The notes: generated by a model not told the origin, from the sequence alone. A stretch of DNA of 64,000 nucleotides from Pseudisothecium myosuroides (GCA_951799445.1 OX637287.1:7812001-7876000); one strand, 5' to 3'; shown: positions 49,040 to 61,952, counted from the stretch's first letter. Made by a program: numbers and translations.

Positions 49040-49551
49040 ACCGACCACCTTGATGATGCTGGAGATGCGATTTGCTCCTCCTGTGGAATAGAAAGGCGGG
49101 CACAACCTCAGGCCACTCCGCCTGGACGCAAATGATACTCCTAACACTCCTGGGGCGCGCGGCTGCGGGCAGACCCTGAACCCCTGCATCGCCGCAGACA
49201 CCTGTGAAGGAACTGATTCTTGCTCTTCTTTCGATTGTTTTCAAAGTAACCTAGTCAATAGGGTATTGCCCCGGTTGTGTGCAAAAATAATTATTAAGAA
49301 ATTACGATCCCTGCAAACCATCCCCGATATTACTTGATGTGATCGACCTGGCTCTGTTTCAGAGAGGAGATAACTTAGTCACTTGAAAGGCACCCACAGG
49401 CCAAGACTTCCCCCCCGGCCAGCTTCCTAACCCCAGATCCCACATACAGTAATTTTTTCTTATTTCATCTGGGATAACAAAGGATATGGGTTGTGTGTTT
49501 GCCATGTATCGTAGATAGCCCATTCCTGATCAGCGCCCCACTCTGGGTATG

Positions 49552-49823
49552 TAAGGTAGGCATCCCAAATGCACCACTGACTTTAAAGCGCCATCTTCAG
49601 TGTGTGTACATCTCCAAAATCAGTTATGTACCTCTGTGAAAGAACGCTTTTAGAACCAAACTTTGTTCCTTCAGAACTTTTGCATACAGTATCCAAATGT
49701 CGCGTTCTTTGGTGCATTGGAACCTCCTTTCCCTTGCCAATAAGAATATATAAGAATTTGAACAGTTTAATAGTAGTAATTAGGCATAGTAGCAATTAGT
49801 GGCAGTTTTGGGATACCTACCTT
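49552..49823. mobile_element. MITE, TAAGGTAGGTATCC family, copy 1
   Basis: TAAGGTAGGCATCCCAAATG at the left and GGGATACCTACCTTA at the right are inverted repeats. The whole approximately 272-bp unit is almost identical to 61022-61296. The interior holds the AT-rich block AATATATAAGAATTTGAACA. Confidence 0.88.
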
Positions 49824-50673
49824 AGACTGTTCTCTTTCCGTGAAGCAGGAAAAGAACAATGATTAATTATGGCACTCTGATTGGCTACAAGACTCTCAAT
49901 ATTGAAACCATCTCTTGGTTGATTTTGTTTTCAACCCATGGTTATAACTAGCAAGCCCTATATCACCGGTATGGGAGGCACAGAATCCTCTGCTGAGAAA
50001 TTCACAATATTTATTTTTTGCGGAAAAAAAATCTAAAAAATTATGGAAACCTTCTACGGTCTATTGCTTCAAAGGGGCAAATTTACCCAGTCAAGATAGC
50101 AACCCCACAGATACATGGAATTCCTTAAGTGGTCAAAAATGGATTGCCTCCCATATTTGCATCTGTGTATATTGAACACCATATACAGTATCCATATTTA
50201 TATTCATCATGTACCACATCCATATATTTGACATTGATCCTAATTATTTTGAAGGGATGTATAGCGTTTTTGAGGGGGCGTGGTTGTTCCTTTTAAGTAA
50301 ATAGTGAGCACAAGTTGTTCTAGTAGGCCCTTAGTTTACCAATTTTTCATTCTTTGACATCCACTAAGAAACACTAAAACTTCTTTAATATCACCATCTC
50401 TACTAACACATCCGTTGGTCTTCCACCATGACAATTGTAATGTCTAGGGTTTTAAATATGAATGCACTCAAAATGGAGATGATTATAAAAAAATTTGATA
50501 TTGTAATCAGTGGTTAGGTCGGCATTCCCTACTAATTGAATCATTTTTCTTTAAAGTACTAGTAGAAATTGAGTAGTGGAAGAACAAGTAGAAATGACCC
50601 ATAAAAAGATCCATAAGTGGTTTAAGCTGCCATGTAGGTCTCTTCATGCATTATTGCACTAGTCAGATGGTGG
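49824..50673. other. Non-genic interval
   Basis: AT-rich sequence with no recognised gene or repeat boundary. Confidence 0.45.
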
Positions 50674-50985
50674 TCGTAGGAAATCAAGCTATAGTGTCAA
50701 AGAATGGATCTAAAGGCCTATTTGGGAACCAAGCTAGTGTCCAAATGGGCCTCTAGAACCAAGCTATAGTATCATAGTATGGATCTAGGGCCCATTTTTG
50801 TACCAAGCTAGTGTCCAAACGGGCCTCTGGAACCAAGCTATAGTGTCAAAGTATGATTCTAGAGGCTCATTTTGGGTACCAAGTTAGTATCCAAATGGGC
50901 CTCTAGAGCCAACCTATAGTATTTATAAATGGTTCTAGAGGCCCATTTGGGCACCAAGCTACAGTGTCAAAGGGTTATTGTATGT
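50674..50985. repeat. Tandem hairpin-forming repeats of about 90-100 bp
   Basis: At least three units of the form TCTAGAGGCCCATTTGGG, ACCAAGCTAGTGT, CCAAATGGGCCTCTAGA, separated by ACCAAGCTATAGTGTCAAAG. Each unit is itself an inverted repeat. A further isolated unit lies at about 51712-51790, beyond an intervening repeat block. Confidence 0.8.
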
Positions 50986-51009
50986 CAAAACATCTATACT
51001 ATTTTTTGT

Positions 51010-51620
51010 CACATGTCTCTAGCTGATTAGTTTTGGCCATAACTTTTGCGTTCTGGCTCCAAATGACTCAAAATTCAAACGCAAGGTACGCATGACTATT
51101 ATATGCCTTGTTAAACTTTTTGGAATATAAAAAAAATTATTGTCAAAAAATAGCCCCCAATTTTTGTCACATTTGCCAATTTGGTTTTTTTTAACAAAAT
51201 AGTCCACAAAGCAACAAATTTGGAGCTGAAATTTTGAGGGATAATTTTATAATATATTTTTAGCTATTGTTCAAAATATTTCTAAAAATAATTAATTGTA
51301 TATTGTGTACAAATCCACAAAGTGAGCCTCTTTTGACTTGCATTTTGCAATTGACATGTAAAAATTATTTTGGTGGTTTTTGTAGTGAATGGCCATCTCT
51401 ATAAAAAATTTACAAATGACCAATTTTTTATTTTTTATTTAGTATTTTTAGTATTTTTTCCTAGTTAAAACATCAAAATAGGTATTTTTTTGAGATTTGG
51501 CATTTTTCTAGTTCTCCTACTTAGAATATTTTTTTATGATTTTTTTTGGTTGGATACCTTTATTTTAAAGGTGTATACATTTTCTATACTTTTTTATTTT
51601 TTTTAAATTATAAATAGTTT
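51010..51620 (-). repeat. Inverse copy of the 36.9-37.5 kb repeat
   Basis: Reverse-complement matches in order to 36880-37520, including GAGCCTCTTTTGACTTGC and CCAAATGACTCAAAATTC. It interrupts the tandem hairpin repeats, so it likely inserted into them. Confidence 0.75.
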
Positions 51621-51999
51621 TCTAGTTTTGAAATATTCCAGAATTTATTTTCTTAAATCTTTAAAACGCAATAAAATTAGCAAGTATTTTGTACAATCAC
51701 TCCAACATATGGTTCTAAAAATCCATTTGCATACCAAGCTAGTGTCCAAATGGGCTTCTAGAACCATACTCTTGCATTGTAGCTTGGTTCCCCAAGATCA
51801 TGTTAGTACTATTGACAGATTGTAGTTCTAATATATATAGCAACTTAGAGCCCAATTCTACTGGTGTAGGTTCAAAGGGTTCGAATGTTTTTTTTAGAAT
51901 TTTCAGCAGATTCTTATATTGTGATAATTTATTGTAATTTGTTGAAATTATTTTTGAAGGAAAGAATGTACTAGTTTTTTGGGAATTTAATTCTTACTT

Positions 52000-53520
52000 C
52001 AATTGGTGCCGAGGAAAAAAAAAAGCTATGCTCTCCTATGCACAAAATGTGCAAGCTCAAATTTTTTTAAATTAAAAAGATGAAATTTAAATTAACCTTT
52101 TCTCTTCATAGAATATATTTTTGTCTATATAAAAAGCTTTTATTCATTCCATTTGGTTTAGGGATAAGAAAGTTATGAAGAGTTTTTGATCTTCGGGCAA
52201 CCTTCTTAAATAAATTTAACTTATTAGATTCATTTTTTAACAAAATTCAATTTTTCACAATTTTTCACAAATAAAATATCCATAAGATATCAATTACATG
52301 CTAAAACAATTCCACTATAAGGATTGACATGTTTTAATTCCATACTTGAACTATTGAAGCTTTAATATTCTCTATCCATCTTATATTTTCTTTAATTGAA
52401 TAAATTTTGTATGATAAAAAATAGTGATTTTTTTCAATGTTTTCTTAGATTTTCAAATTTAATTCTAAATCAAAAAGATTTAGCCCTCAAATCTTGATTG
52501 TACAAAATATTTACAATTAGACAATATAAGGCTTGAAGGGTCATTGCAAGAAAGAGTGGTACTGGTTATTTGTCACAAGGGGAGTACTGAAGTTTTCTTT
52601 TGCGATAACTTCTGAAGTTAAACTTGCATGAATTTCATATTGTTATTGGAGATGTCTATTTTGAGTGTAATTATATCTCATATTTTTTAGAAACTAAAAA
52701 AAATCATTTAATATTTTAAAAAATAATTAAATTAATATGTCATGTTTTGAGTTTTAAGGGTTTTGAGTACTATGGAGTCCCAAAATTTAATGATTTAGAA
52801 CTAAAATTTCTATGGTCTATTTCCATAGTAGGAAGTCATATTTCTACCAAGGGGCATTTAAAAATGTTTTATTTTATATCATCTAAGTGTTTGCAAAGAG
52901 GGCTCCCTTGTACGCACAATTTTGAATATTGAAGATGGTTTCAAGATCATTTTTTTGACAAAATCTCTTTACCATAAAGTTTTTCCAAATGGCCAATTTT
53001 TAATTTCTTTGAAAATTGTTTTTCCTATTTTTTACAAATTAAAACGTCAAAGTATGTATTTTTCTTCAAAATTTCAGCTCACTCTTTATCATGAATAACT
53101 TTTGACCTAGAATTTTTTTAGGTCTGAAATTTTGGTGATATCCTATTTTTAATATCCTACTAATTATCCTTATTTATTTTATTTTTAAAAACTCGTAAGC
53201 AAAAGCTCATAGTACTGGGACTACTAGCCGAAAATATACCAAGGTATAACAAAAACAGACGCCCTTTCTTGCAACAATCCTAAAAACCACATGGACAATA
53301 CAAAGAAAAACTGTTTTTTTTACTTTAAACACCAACAAATTAAAATCTACTAAGTCAAGTTTTTGAACTTCTTACCACACATTCTCACAAAAGTCTATGC
53401 AAAGATCCAACAATTGGATATGCAAAAAAATAGTTTTTTTCTCATTGTAGCTCTGTGCACTTGTAATGGCACTTTTACAATATCTTTTGGTAAAACATAG
53501 TCATGAACCTTTACAAGTTC
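52000..53520 (+). repeat. Composite of TTAA-family and giant-inverted-repeat sequence
   Basis: About 52080-52520 resembles the middle of the TTAA family (AAAAGCTTTTATTCATTCCA, AGAAAGTTATGAAGAG). About 52560-53270 matches the left arm of the 27.3-28.4 kb hairpin (TTTCTACCAAGGGGCAT, CTTTACC). About 53330-53510 returns to the TTAA family (TTCTCACAAAAGTC...GATCCAAC). This reads as one repeat inserted inside the other. No coding frame. Confidence 0.6.
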
Positions 53521-54083
53521 AATTACTATTACATCTCTATCCAACACTATTCATTGCTATAATGTAACAAAACTCTATACTTACTCCAATAATGACCTTC
53601 ATTTGCCAATAATTAATTAAAGAATACAAAATTTGAATAAATACAAAATTTCACAACCTCTATGACGAACTCTTGAAAAATTAAAACTTTGACTTCAAGA
53701 CAATAAAACTAAGTACATTACCATAATATTTCCAACAATTCTATGTGAAGTTACTCATTTCCAATCGGTGTTTTGTAATAAGTAATGAAATTCTTAAAAA
53801 TTTCCAAACTTCTAAGTGTGTTTCAACACTTGTGTGTTGAAATGGTTTTAACTTTGGAATTCAAACTATAAAAAGTGTATTTTAAATTATTGAAAATTCT
53901 CTATAATTGTATTTCAGATTTCACAAAAATCTAAGAGCCTTAAAAAAAAAATTCTTTGTTTTTCAGATTGTAGTCTACAAAATTAACAAAAATTTGGACA
54001 TGTTACACATTTTGCTTAATTATGTACAAAATTGACTCAAGTGACTTAGGGTCAGGAGTAGGATATTGGATAAACTTGATTAA

Positions 54084-55017
54084 CCCCTAAAGGCCCAAGG
54101 TCTTTTTTCTGCCAAAAAACACTGAAAACTGCCATTTCGATAGCAAAATGTTAAAAAAAGTTAAAATTGTTTTTTTTCACATCTAACCATAGGATCTTAC
54201 ACCTAATTGGTATGAGAATGTGTGGAAAAAATTTCAAAATTTTTGGCAGCACAGATTGCAAGATATCTGCGTTTAAAGTGGAAAAAACAAGTTTTTCAGC
54301 ACATTGCGGGACCAGATTTTTTGTCTTTAAACATTTTTAACTTAAAATTTTTGCACTACAGCATTTTGAGCTTTAAATCTTTGTAGTGGAGAAGTGAGTT
54401 GAGAGTCTAGGAAAAAAAAAGAAACTCAAAAAAACTTCATTTTCATCCTTAAAAAAATTGTTAAGTAGAAATAGGTATGAGATAGAAGGAAAATCTAAAA
54501 TATTAATATCTCTTAGATGGAATTAAAATGCACTAATCCCAATGGTGAGATTGTTCTAGCAAGTAAACTAAACCATGCCAAAAAAAAAATTTTGAAAAAT
54601 TTGAAAAATTGCATTCAGAAATGAGTCCTACAAGTTATTTTTTTCAAGAAGATGCTCAAACTGCCCGAAAAACAAGAATGTCCATAACTTTCTCATAACA
54701 TATCCAAATGAAATGAATCAAAGCTTTCTAGATAGGCAAAAATATAATCTATCAAGAAAAAAATATTTTAAAAAAAAATTCAAATTTCTGTCCATTTTTT
54801 TTCTGCTGCCCGAGCTGCCCGCCGTCCCCTGTTTTGAGCTTATTTGGTCATAACTTTTTTTCCCGGGCACCGATTGAGAAAAAAATTATATTCCCACAAA
54901 GCTTATCAGTTTTTCTATCTCCAAAAAAAATTTCAAAAAATCAGAACACAATTTCAGCCCGTAGGTACCTGCCCGAAAACGCATTTGTCCCCCGAAGAGA
55001 CAATGGGCTTTTAGGGG
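54084..55017 (-). mobile_element. TTAA-flanked element, 934 bp, non-coding
   Basis: Left CCCCTAAAGGCCC and right GGGCTTTTAGGGG are inverted repeats, bordered by TTAA at 54080-54083 and 55018-55021. Opposite orientation to the 30761 and 33489 copies, with which it aligns throughout. The 93-codon frame at 54834-55115 crosses the right border and is not a gene. Confidence 0.87.
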
Positions 55018-55224
55018 TTAAAAAAACTTTCCTCCCAAGAAATAAAAAAATCATTGTAACACTAGCCTCTAGTGTGTTTTTTATGTACGATTTTTCACTA
55101 CCACTTTGCTATTGAATAAACACAAAGGCTTTGTTTTGTAAGATTCTTATAAAAAATACTAGATTCCTGTTGTATTTTGAGAGCAATAGCCAAAATTTAT
55201 CCAGGTATTACTTTTGTTTCATGT

Positions 55225-56400
55225 AGAATAGTATGCCCTATGCCGTTGCCACAATATAATAAAACAAAAATTAAAATAATTTTCTAATTTTTTTATTAAT
55301 AAAAAATAAAAAATTCAACATATTTTGAGTTAGAATGTCACAAAATAAAGTCCGTGCACCCCTAATTTGTTGCGGTTTCAGAGGTTGAGTTCTTGATACA
55401 AATAAAGAGCTTTGCACAAAAGGGTGCAAGAACATTTTTTCGTGGCATTTGGACATGCAATGTGAAAGTTGTTGTTTTTCTAAAATAATAGATATAATTT
55501 AATTTAAATTTAAATTTAAAAATAATTTAAGAATCCATAACTTTCACACCATAGGCCCAAACGCCACAAAGCAAAGTCCATTCATCCCTCCTCACAAAAA
55601 GCTTTTCAACAATATCAAAAACGCGGCCGGGGGACTCAAGGTTCTTTAGATCTCACCATATCAAACAAACAAAACAAAAGTAAAAATAATTTTTTAATTT
55701 ATAAAAACTTCAAAATTTAACATCTTTTATACACAAAGGAGTGCAAGGATTTTATATTGTGGCATTTGGATATGGAATGTGAAAGTTATATTTTTTTCAA
55801 AATAATAGACAAGTTAATTTAAGGTATAGTCTAGTGTGCCCTATGCCATTTCCACGTACTAACATAAAAGTAAAAATCATTTTTTTTAATTTTTTAATTC
55901 ATTAAATCAAAACTTTGAAATTCAATAACTTTCATACTATAGAATAGTGTCGTTCTTGCTACGAATAGAAAGTTTTATGCACAAAGGAGTGCAAGGACTT
56001 TGTCTTGTGGCAATTGGACATGCAATGTGAAAGTTATGTTTTTTTCAAAATAAAGATAATTTAATTCAATTTTTAAATTTAAGAAAATCCATAACTTTCA
56101 CATCGTAAGTCCAATTGCCTCTAAATTGGCACAAATAGAAATCTCTTTGCACTAAGGAGTGCATGGGCTTTGTTTTGTGGCGTTTGGATACGCGATGTAA
56201 AAGTTATATTTTTTCTAAAATAAAAGATAATTTAATTAATTTTCCAATTCATAAAAACTTTGAAATTCAATAACTTTTACGTCATAGGGCCAAACACTAT
56301 GAAACAAAGTCCGTGCACTCCTCCTCACCAATAGCTTTCCAATAGTACTAAGAACGTTGCATGACACCTCACAATTTCTTACATCTTAACGTATCAAACA
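55225..56400 (-). repeat. Diverged tandem array with GTGTAGCCCTATGCC ends
   Basis: Block starts near 55226 and 55826 (GCCCTATGCCGTTGCCACAA and GTGCCCTATGCCATTTCCAC). Inside are five or six units with ACTTTCACATCGTAAGTCCA, ACAAAG(T/C)CC and GGAGTGCA(A/T)GG(A/G)(T/C)TTTGT, some in alternating orientation. It ends in CAAACAAAACAAAACAAAC. Same family as 1575-2165 and 17188-17790. Confidence 0.7.
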
Positions 56401-56433
56401 AAACAAAACAAACTAATTTAAGGTATAGAAATC

Positions 56434-56488
56434 ATCCAAATAGCACCCAAATAGCACCCAAATAGCACCCAAATAGCACCCAAATATC
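56434..56488 (+). repeat. 12-bp tandem repeat, five units
   Basis: CCAAATAGCACC repeated without interruption, the last unit diverging to CCAAATATCAC. Confidence 0.93.
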
Positions 56489-56659
56489 ACGTGAGTACTG
56501 AAAGAAATAGTTGGCTACTTCCCAAAAATGAAAAAACAAACAAATATTGCTAGCCTCCATCCTATATATACATCCAAAATGGTGCTTGTTTGGATTCATT
56601 TTTCAAGGCAAATTGGCTACGTGCTTGAAAATTTTCAAATCATTTGGAATTGTCCAACA

Positions 56660-57218
56660 TATAGGAAAAAAATAATAAGTCGAAAGAAGTAGAGAATGAT
56701 TCAAAATACTAAATTGTTATGAATTTAGGTATGGAATTGAAAAATGCCAATTCCAATTGTTGTAATGATGTAATAAACAATCTACATTCTTTGATTTTAT
56801 TTTTTTCAAAAAATAGTGAAAATTAAATGAAATAAACAATTTAAAAGTTTATTTTAGAGTAAAGAATCCATAACTACCCACAAACTTAAAATCCTCATAA
56901 CTTTCATTTCATTGATCAAAATGGAATGATTCAAAGCTTTCCACATGTATATGAATTGTAAAAACCAATTTCAAATTTTTTTTTCTAGAAAAAGTGATTT
57001 TTTATGATTTGCCTAGATTGCCTGGCTCAGAAAATAAGTTACATATCATACAATAACTTTTTAATCACATAGTCAAAAGTTATGAAAATTGTTGTGCCTT
57101 AAAGGAAAACCTTGTCTTTATGTTGTATAAAAATTTCAAAGAAAAAAAAACCTCCATCCGTAGTGAGCTACCAAAAATTGCTATGTTGCCAAAAAAATGC
57201 AGCTTGGTCCGTTAAGGG
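56660..57218 (+). mobile_element. 5'-truncated TTAA-family element (second subfamily)
   Basis: Matches 36070-36559 in direct orientation (AATACTAAATTGTTATGAAT, GTAGTGAGCTACC, GGTCCGTTAAGGG) and ends at TTAA 57219-57222. The left part is missing. Confidence 0.65.
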
Positions 57219-57424
57219 TTAAAAAGGGCCTACAATGCATAGCCTACGATGCATGACTATAAGTGTGTCTTGGTCCGTCTTGTTGGAATTGGATATAAAG
57301 ATATTCCTTTGCTAAATACAATAGCAATCATAATCTATTGGTGGTATAATAATTTGATAATATTCTTGGCTACATACTGGTACTACAAGTGAAGGTTAGG
57401 AAATATTCCAACACAGAGAGAACA

Positions 57425-57558
57425 GGGAGGTGTTACCCCCCCCGGTGTTTTATTCGCGACTGTAACTATACCCCCCCCTCAAACTTTCTATTCTCAGAAA
57501 GTTTGGAGGGGGGTATAGTTATAGTCGTGAATAAAATACCGGGGGGTATTGACCTCCC
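57425..57558. repeat. GC-poor-loop foldback of 134 bp
   Basis: GGGAGGT, a C-run, and GGTGTTTTATTCGCGACTGT are mirrored by ATAGTCGTGAATAAAATACC, a G-run, and ACCTCCC around the loop ATTCTC (57491-57496) between AAACTTTCT and AGAAAGTTT. Arms of about 64 bp, near perfect. It is a foldback MITE or hairpin-RNA-forming sequence. Confidence 0.85.
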
Positions 57559-57699
57559 GGTCTTCCTGTGCAAATCCTGTGAAACAAAATTTCCAAAATT
57601 CTAAATCCAATTAATGAAAGGGAATTCAACCAAAAAAGAAATGATTTCGAATAGGGTCTAAAAACCTAACCCAAAATCAATAAGCAGACCACGCTAAGA

Positions 57700-57910
57700 A
57701 CACAGTCCGGGGAGTTTTTTAGCTCAACCGGCTAAAATCCGACAATTTCTCGGACCAACCGGTTGTTTGAAGCATTCTCTCGGCTAGGCCTTCAAAAAAA
57801 AAAGAGTATTCTTTGATTTTCCTCTTAAATGATTGATTTTTTTCGGAAGATTTTGAAATCAATTAGGCAATTCCTAATTTCAACTGGCTAACTTGTAACT
57901 AAATGCCGGT
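57700..57910 (-). mobile_element. Short element sharing borders with the 20-25 kb hAT
   Basis: In reverse, the right part reads GGGGTACCGGCATTTAGTTAC then TAGCC.GTTGAA, matching about 20293-20340. The left part CACAGTCCGG...AACCGG matches, in reverse, the hAT right border near 25125-25157. Length is about 210 bp with no transposase, so it is a likely deletion derivative or related MITE. Confidence 0.55.
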
Positions 57911-58026
57911 ACCCCGGCTGAGAAGTCTGGGTGCAACCAGGAACTGGCATAGAAGGTCATCCCGGGTAGGATACAGGGTATACGGATGGTCGTCGTGCCG
58001 GTTATTGAAGTCCGGGTATTTGTTAG

Positions 58027-58035
58027 TTAGGGTTT
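58027..58035 (+). promoter_or_regulatory. Telo-box in the RPL37 promoter
   Basis: TTAGGGTTT (complement AAACCCTAA), followed by TGGGCA, lies 104 bp upstream of the ATG. Telo-boxes are a known hallmark of plant ribosomal-protein promoters. Confidence 0.65.
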
Positions 58036-58138
58036 GGGCAGTGAGGAGACAAAGCCCTATCCTGCGAAGCAAGGAGTTCTTTCACAGCGCTGCTGTTGAT
58101 ACTCTGTTGCCTTGCGACTTCCTTAGCCGTCGCCCGCC

Positions 58139-59378
<1,240 letters not shown>

Positions 59379-61021
59379 AATGGAAATATTTCCTGCCACA
59401 TGATGGGGCAATGTAGTCAGGCTATTTTACTTCAAGATGTGCAGGATTTTGTCAGAGTCGTTTTTTGAGCAAAAGAATGATTGCTGATGAAGCAATTCAT
59501 ATTTGAAATTCGTCTTGTGCACTACTGTGCTTATGTTTTGTATTCTTCGGCCACGTTGTTGGTGTCGAATTGTACTATTTTCAGTTGCAGCTTAGCACCG
59601 TCATTGAAACAACTGTTCCTTCGATTTGAACTGATTATACTCTGCACATTTTCGGGAAGTACGGGAGGAGAAGTGATCTCGGAAAGATTTATGTAAGAAA
59701 TCTCGTTATGGTGTTGTCATCTGAGATTAGAACCTCCTTAAGACCTCGTTCAGGGATGTGGGGGGAGGAGCTGAAATGGTAGAGCGATACGGGAGGTAAC
59801 GGGATCAATGCCTCCAGAAAATTTTCTCTCTTACCGCTTCTAATGTGCCAAAATGTTGCCTAATTTTGGGTCCTCCAATTGTAAATTTGTAATTTGTAAT
59901 GTATAATTTCAATCTTTCTACCCAAACAAAATGAAGGTCTGATTCGGCTCCTAAGTGCCGAAATACTTTGTATTTCACGTGCAGAAGGTTTCGACAGCTG
60001 GAACTATTGGTGTTCCGATTTTGGCATTTCAGCGTCCAAATTTTTGCAACTTTTAGGTTTTCTTGTTTTGGGAAACTTGTCATGCAGGGCTCAAGGTGTC
60101 ATGTAGGTTTTCATAAATATTCAAAAAATTAGGCAATATGGATGAAAAATTCTACAGCATTTCCAACATTTCACTTGTAATGTTCCAAACTAGTGTCTTT
60201 TTTTTAGGCAATTGAATGCCCAGATTCCTAAAAAAAAAATGGGCAACTTTGAGTCTGTAGAAAAAAAGGAGGGTGAATGTGTTAATAAATGCTAGCCACA
60301 ATGTTTCTAAAACCTCATTTCATCCAACGTGCAGAGCTAGCACACATAGAAATTGCATACAAAAATTACATTTTCAAAATTGACCTTCAATTCAACCCTC
60401 CCGAAACCAAAAAAAAAACATTGTTTCAAACATTCAAACATTCCAAAAAATACATAATTTATATTTAAATTTGACATTCAAGTAGGGTATTAGCTTTTAT
60501 TAAAATTTAATGTATCGATAAAGAATTGTAGATATGTTTCCTTACTTGATTTCTAGAATACGGAGTATCACATAAGTTAAGTTTAGTAGTTGGCCAGATC
60601 AGATGTTTGTTTCTTGTTTTTTTGCTTTTTTTAAACACATGGACAATTTCCATTGTTTTTTTGAAGCAAATGAAACGAAAGTCCATTGCAGGAAGCACAC
60701 CAAAATTGCTAGCCACAGGTTGCCTGGCAGGGTACAAACAATCAACCAAACAAGGACAAAACCAAGGCAGGACAATAAACCAATCCGACGAAGTGAATTT
60801 TGTGTGAATTTTGTGTTTTGGGGGTAAAATTTAAAAAAAAATCCTACCGTGATTAGGGTATTTTCTAGCCCCCCCCTAGTAATTTGGGGTCTCTGATTGC
60901 AAATATGAGTAAATTTTATCATGTGTGGAAAATAAAAATTTCTTGCATTTCCCTTGGGGTAAATCCAGCCTGCTGGTTCTACTTCATAAGACGGGTTTAA
61001 CATCCTTCAAAACCGAGCACC
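59379..61021. other. RPL37 3' flank and AT-rich non-genic DNA
   Basis: Includes the RPL37 3' UTR. Frames at 59481-59696, 59805-60083 and 60507-61003 show no recognised domain, and overlapping frames on both strands near 60.6-60.8 kb suggest chance. Confidence 0.5.
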
Positions 61022-61296
61022 TAAGGTAGGTATCCTAAATGCGCCACTGACCTTAAAGCGCCATCTTCAGTGTGTGTACATTTCCAAAATCAGTTATGTA
61101 CCTCTGTGAAAGAAACGCTTTTAGAACCAAACTTTGTTCCTTCATAACTTTTGCATACAGTATCCAAATGTTGCGTTCTTTGGTGCGTTGGAACCTCCTT
61201 TCCCTTGCCAATAAGAGTATATAAGAATTTGAACAGTCTAATAGTAGTAATTAGGCACAGTAGCAATTAGTGACGGTTTAAGGATACCTACCTTAA
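61022..61296. mobile_element. MITE, TAAGGTAGGTATCC family, copy 2
   Basis: TAAGGTAGGTATCCTAAATG at the left mirrors AGGATACCTACCTTA at the right. Nearly identical over its length to 49552-49823, which lies about 11.5 kb away in the same orientation. Better-conserved ends than copy 1. Confidence 0.9.
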
Positions 61297-61382
61297 CCAA
61301 CCCAAACCCATTAGAAACCAAAAACCCAGAGGCCAAGCACAGAGAAGGGCCGTGAGGGGCCTCATGGCCACCATAACAAGTA

Positions 61383-61950
61383 CTCCCTCCGTCCCAAAAT
61401 GATCTTCCTGTTGGCCTTCATTTTTTGTTCCAAAATGATCTTCCTATTGCAGTCTGTGACTTGCGAATTGGTCAAATTTGACTTTTGATTGCTATTGGGG
61501 ACCAACAAAACAACTTTGAGTAGTAGTTCCCCCTCCATTCATGCAATCATTAGTCAAAAGATAAATAAAATGATTAATGGGGTCAGTCAACACTGTTTGT
61601 TCGCATTTTTTGCATCTCTTTGAATATTGCCCAATTGAAGGAGATGAAGCTTTTGGAGCTGGAATAAAGGGCCACACATGGGCTTAGGCATATACTAAAT
61701 GCCTACAAAATGATGACCTCACTCTCAACAATTAATTGACCACTGGTGATCTTTGAAAATGCCCAAGAAATTCTACTTTTCAATATTCCAAAAACTACAT
61801 TTCAAAAAGGACTTTGAAACTCAAAGTTTTTAGAATGCTAGGAATACACCAAACTCTACTTACAGCACAAAACAGGTTTTTAAAATGTTATTTTTTGCCT
61901 TAATCTAGAATGTTTTATCCAACAAGAAGATCATTTTGGGACGGAGGTAG
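61383..61950. mobile_element. Stowaway-like MITE (568 bp)
   Basis: CTCCCTCCGTCCCAAAATGA at the left, with the reverse at the right (TCATTTTGGGACGGAGGTAG), flanked by TA at 61381-61382 and 61951-61952. CTCCCTCCGTCCCA ends with TA duplication are the established Stowaway signature (Tc1/mariner superfamily). A second internal TCCAAAATGATCTTCCTAT repeats the subterminal sequence. No coding frame. Confidence 0.92.
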
Positions 61951-61952
61951 TA

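Larger units (their letters stand above)
46201..49551. other. Non-genic or unassigned interval right of arm 2
   Basis: Two stretches look more coding-like than their surroundings: 46700-46915 (+), with KCKYNLTAIVPADEEDGK, and 48794-49039 (+, separate entry). I recognise neither family. The rest is AT-rich with one MITE at 47497-47662. Confidence 0.4.

Noticed and set aside
50674..50985. CRISPR-like array
   Set aside because: Units are imperfect, self-complementary, without unique spacers of constant length, and the genome is eukaryotic.
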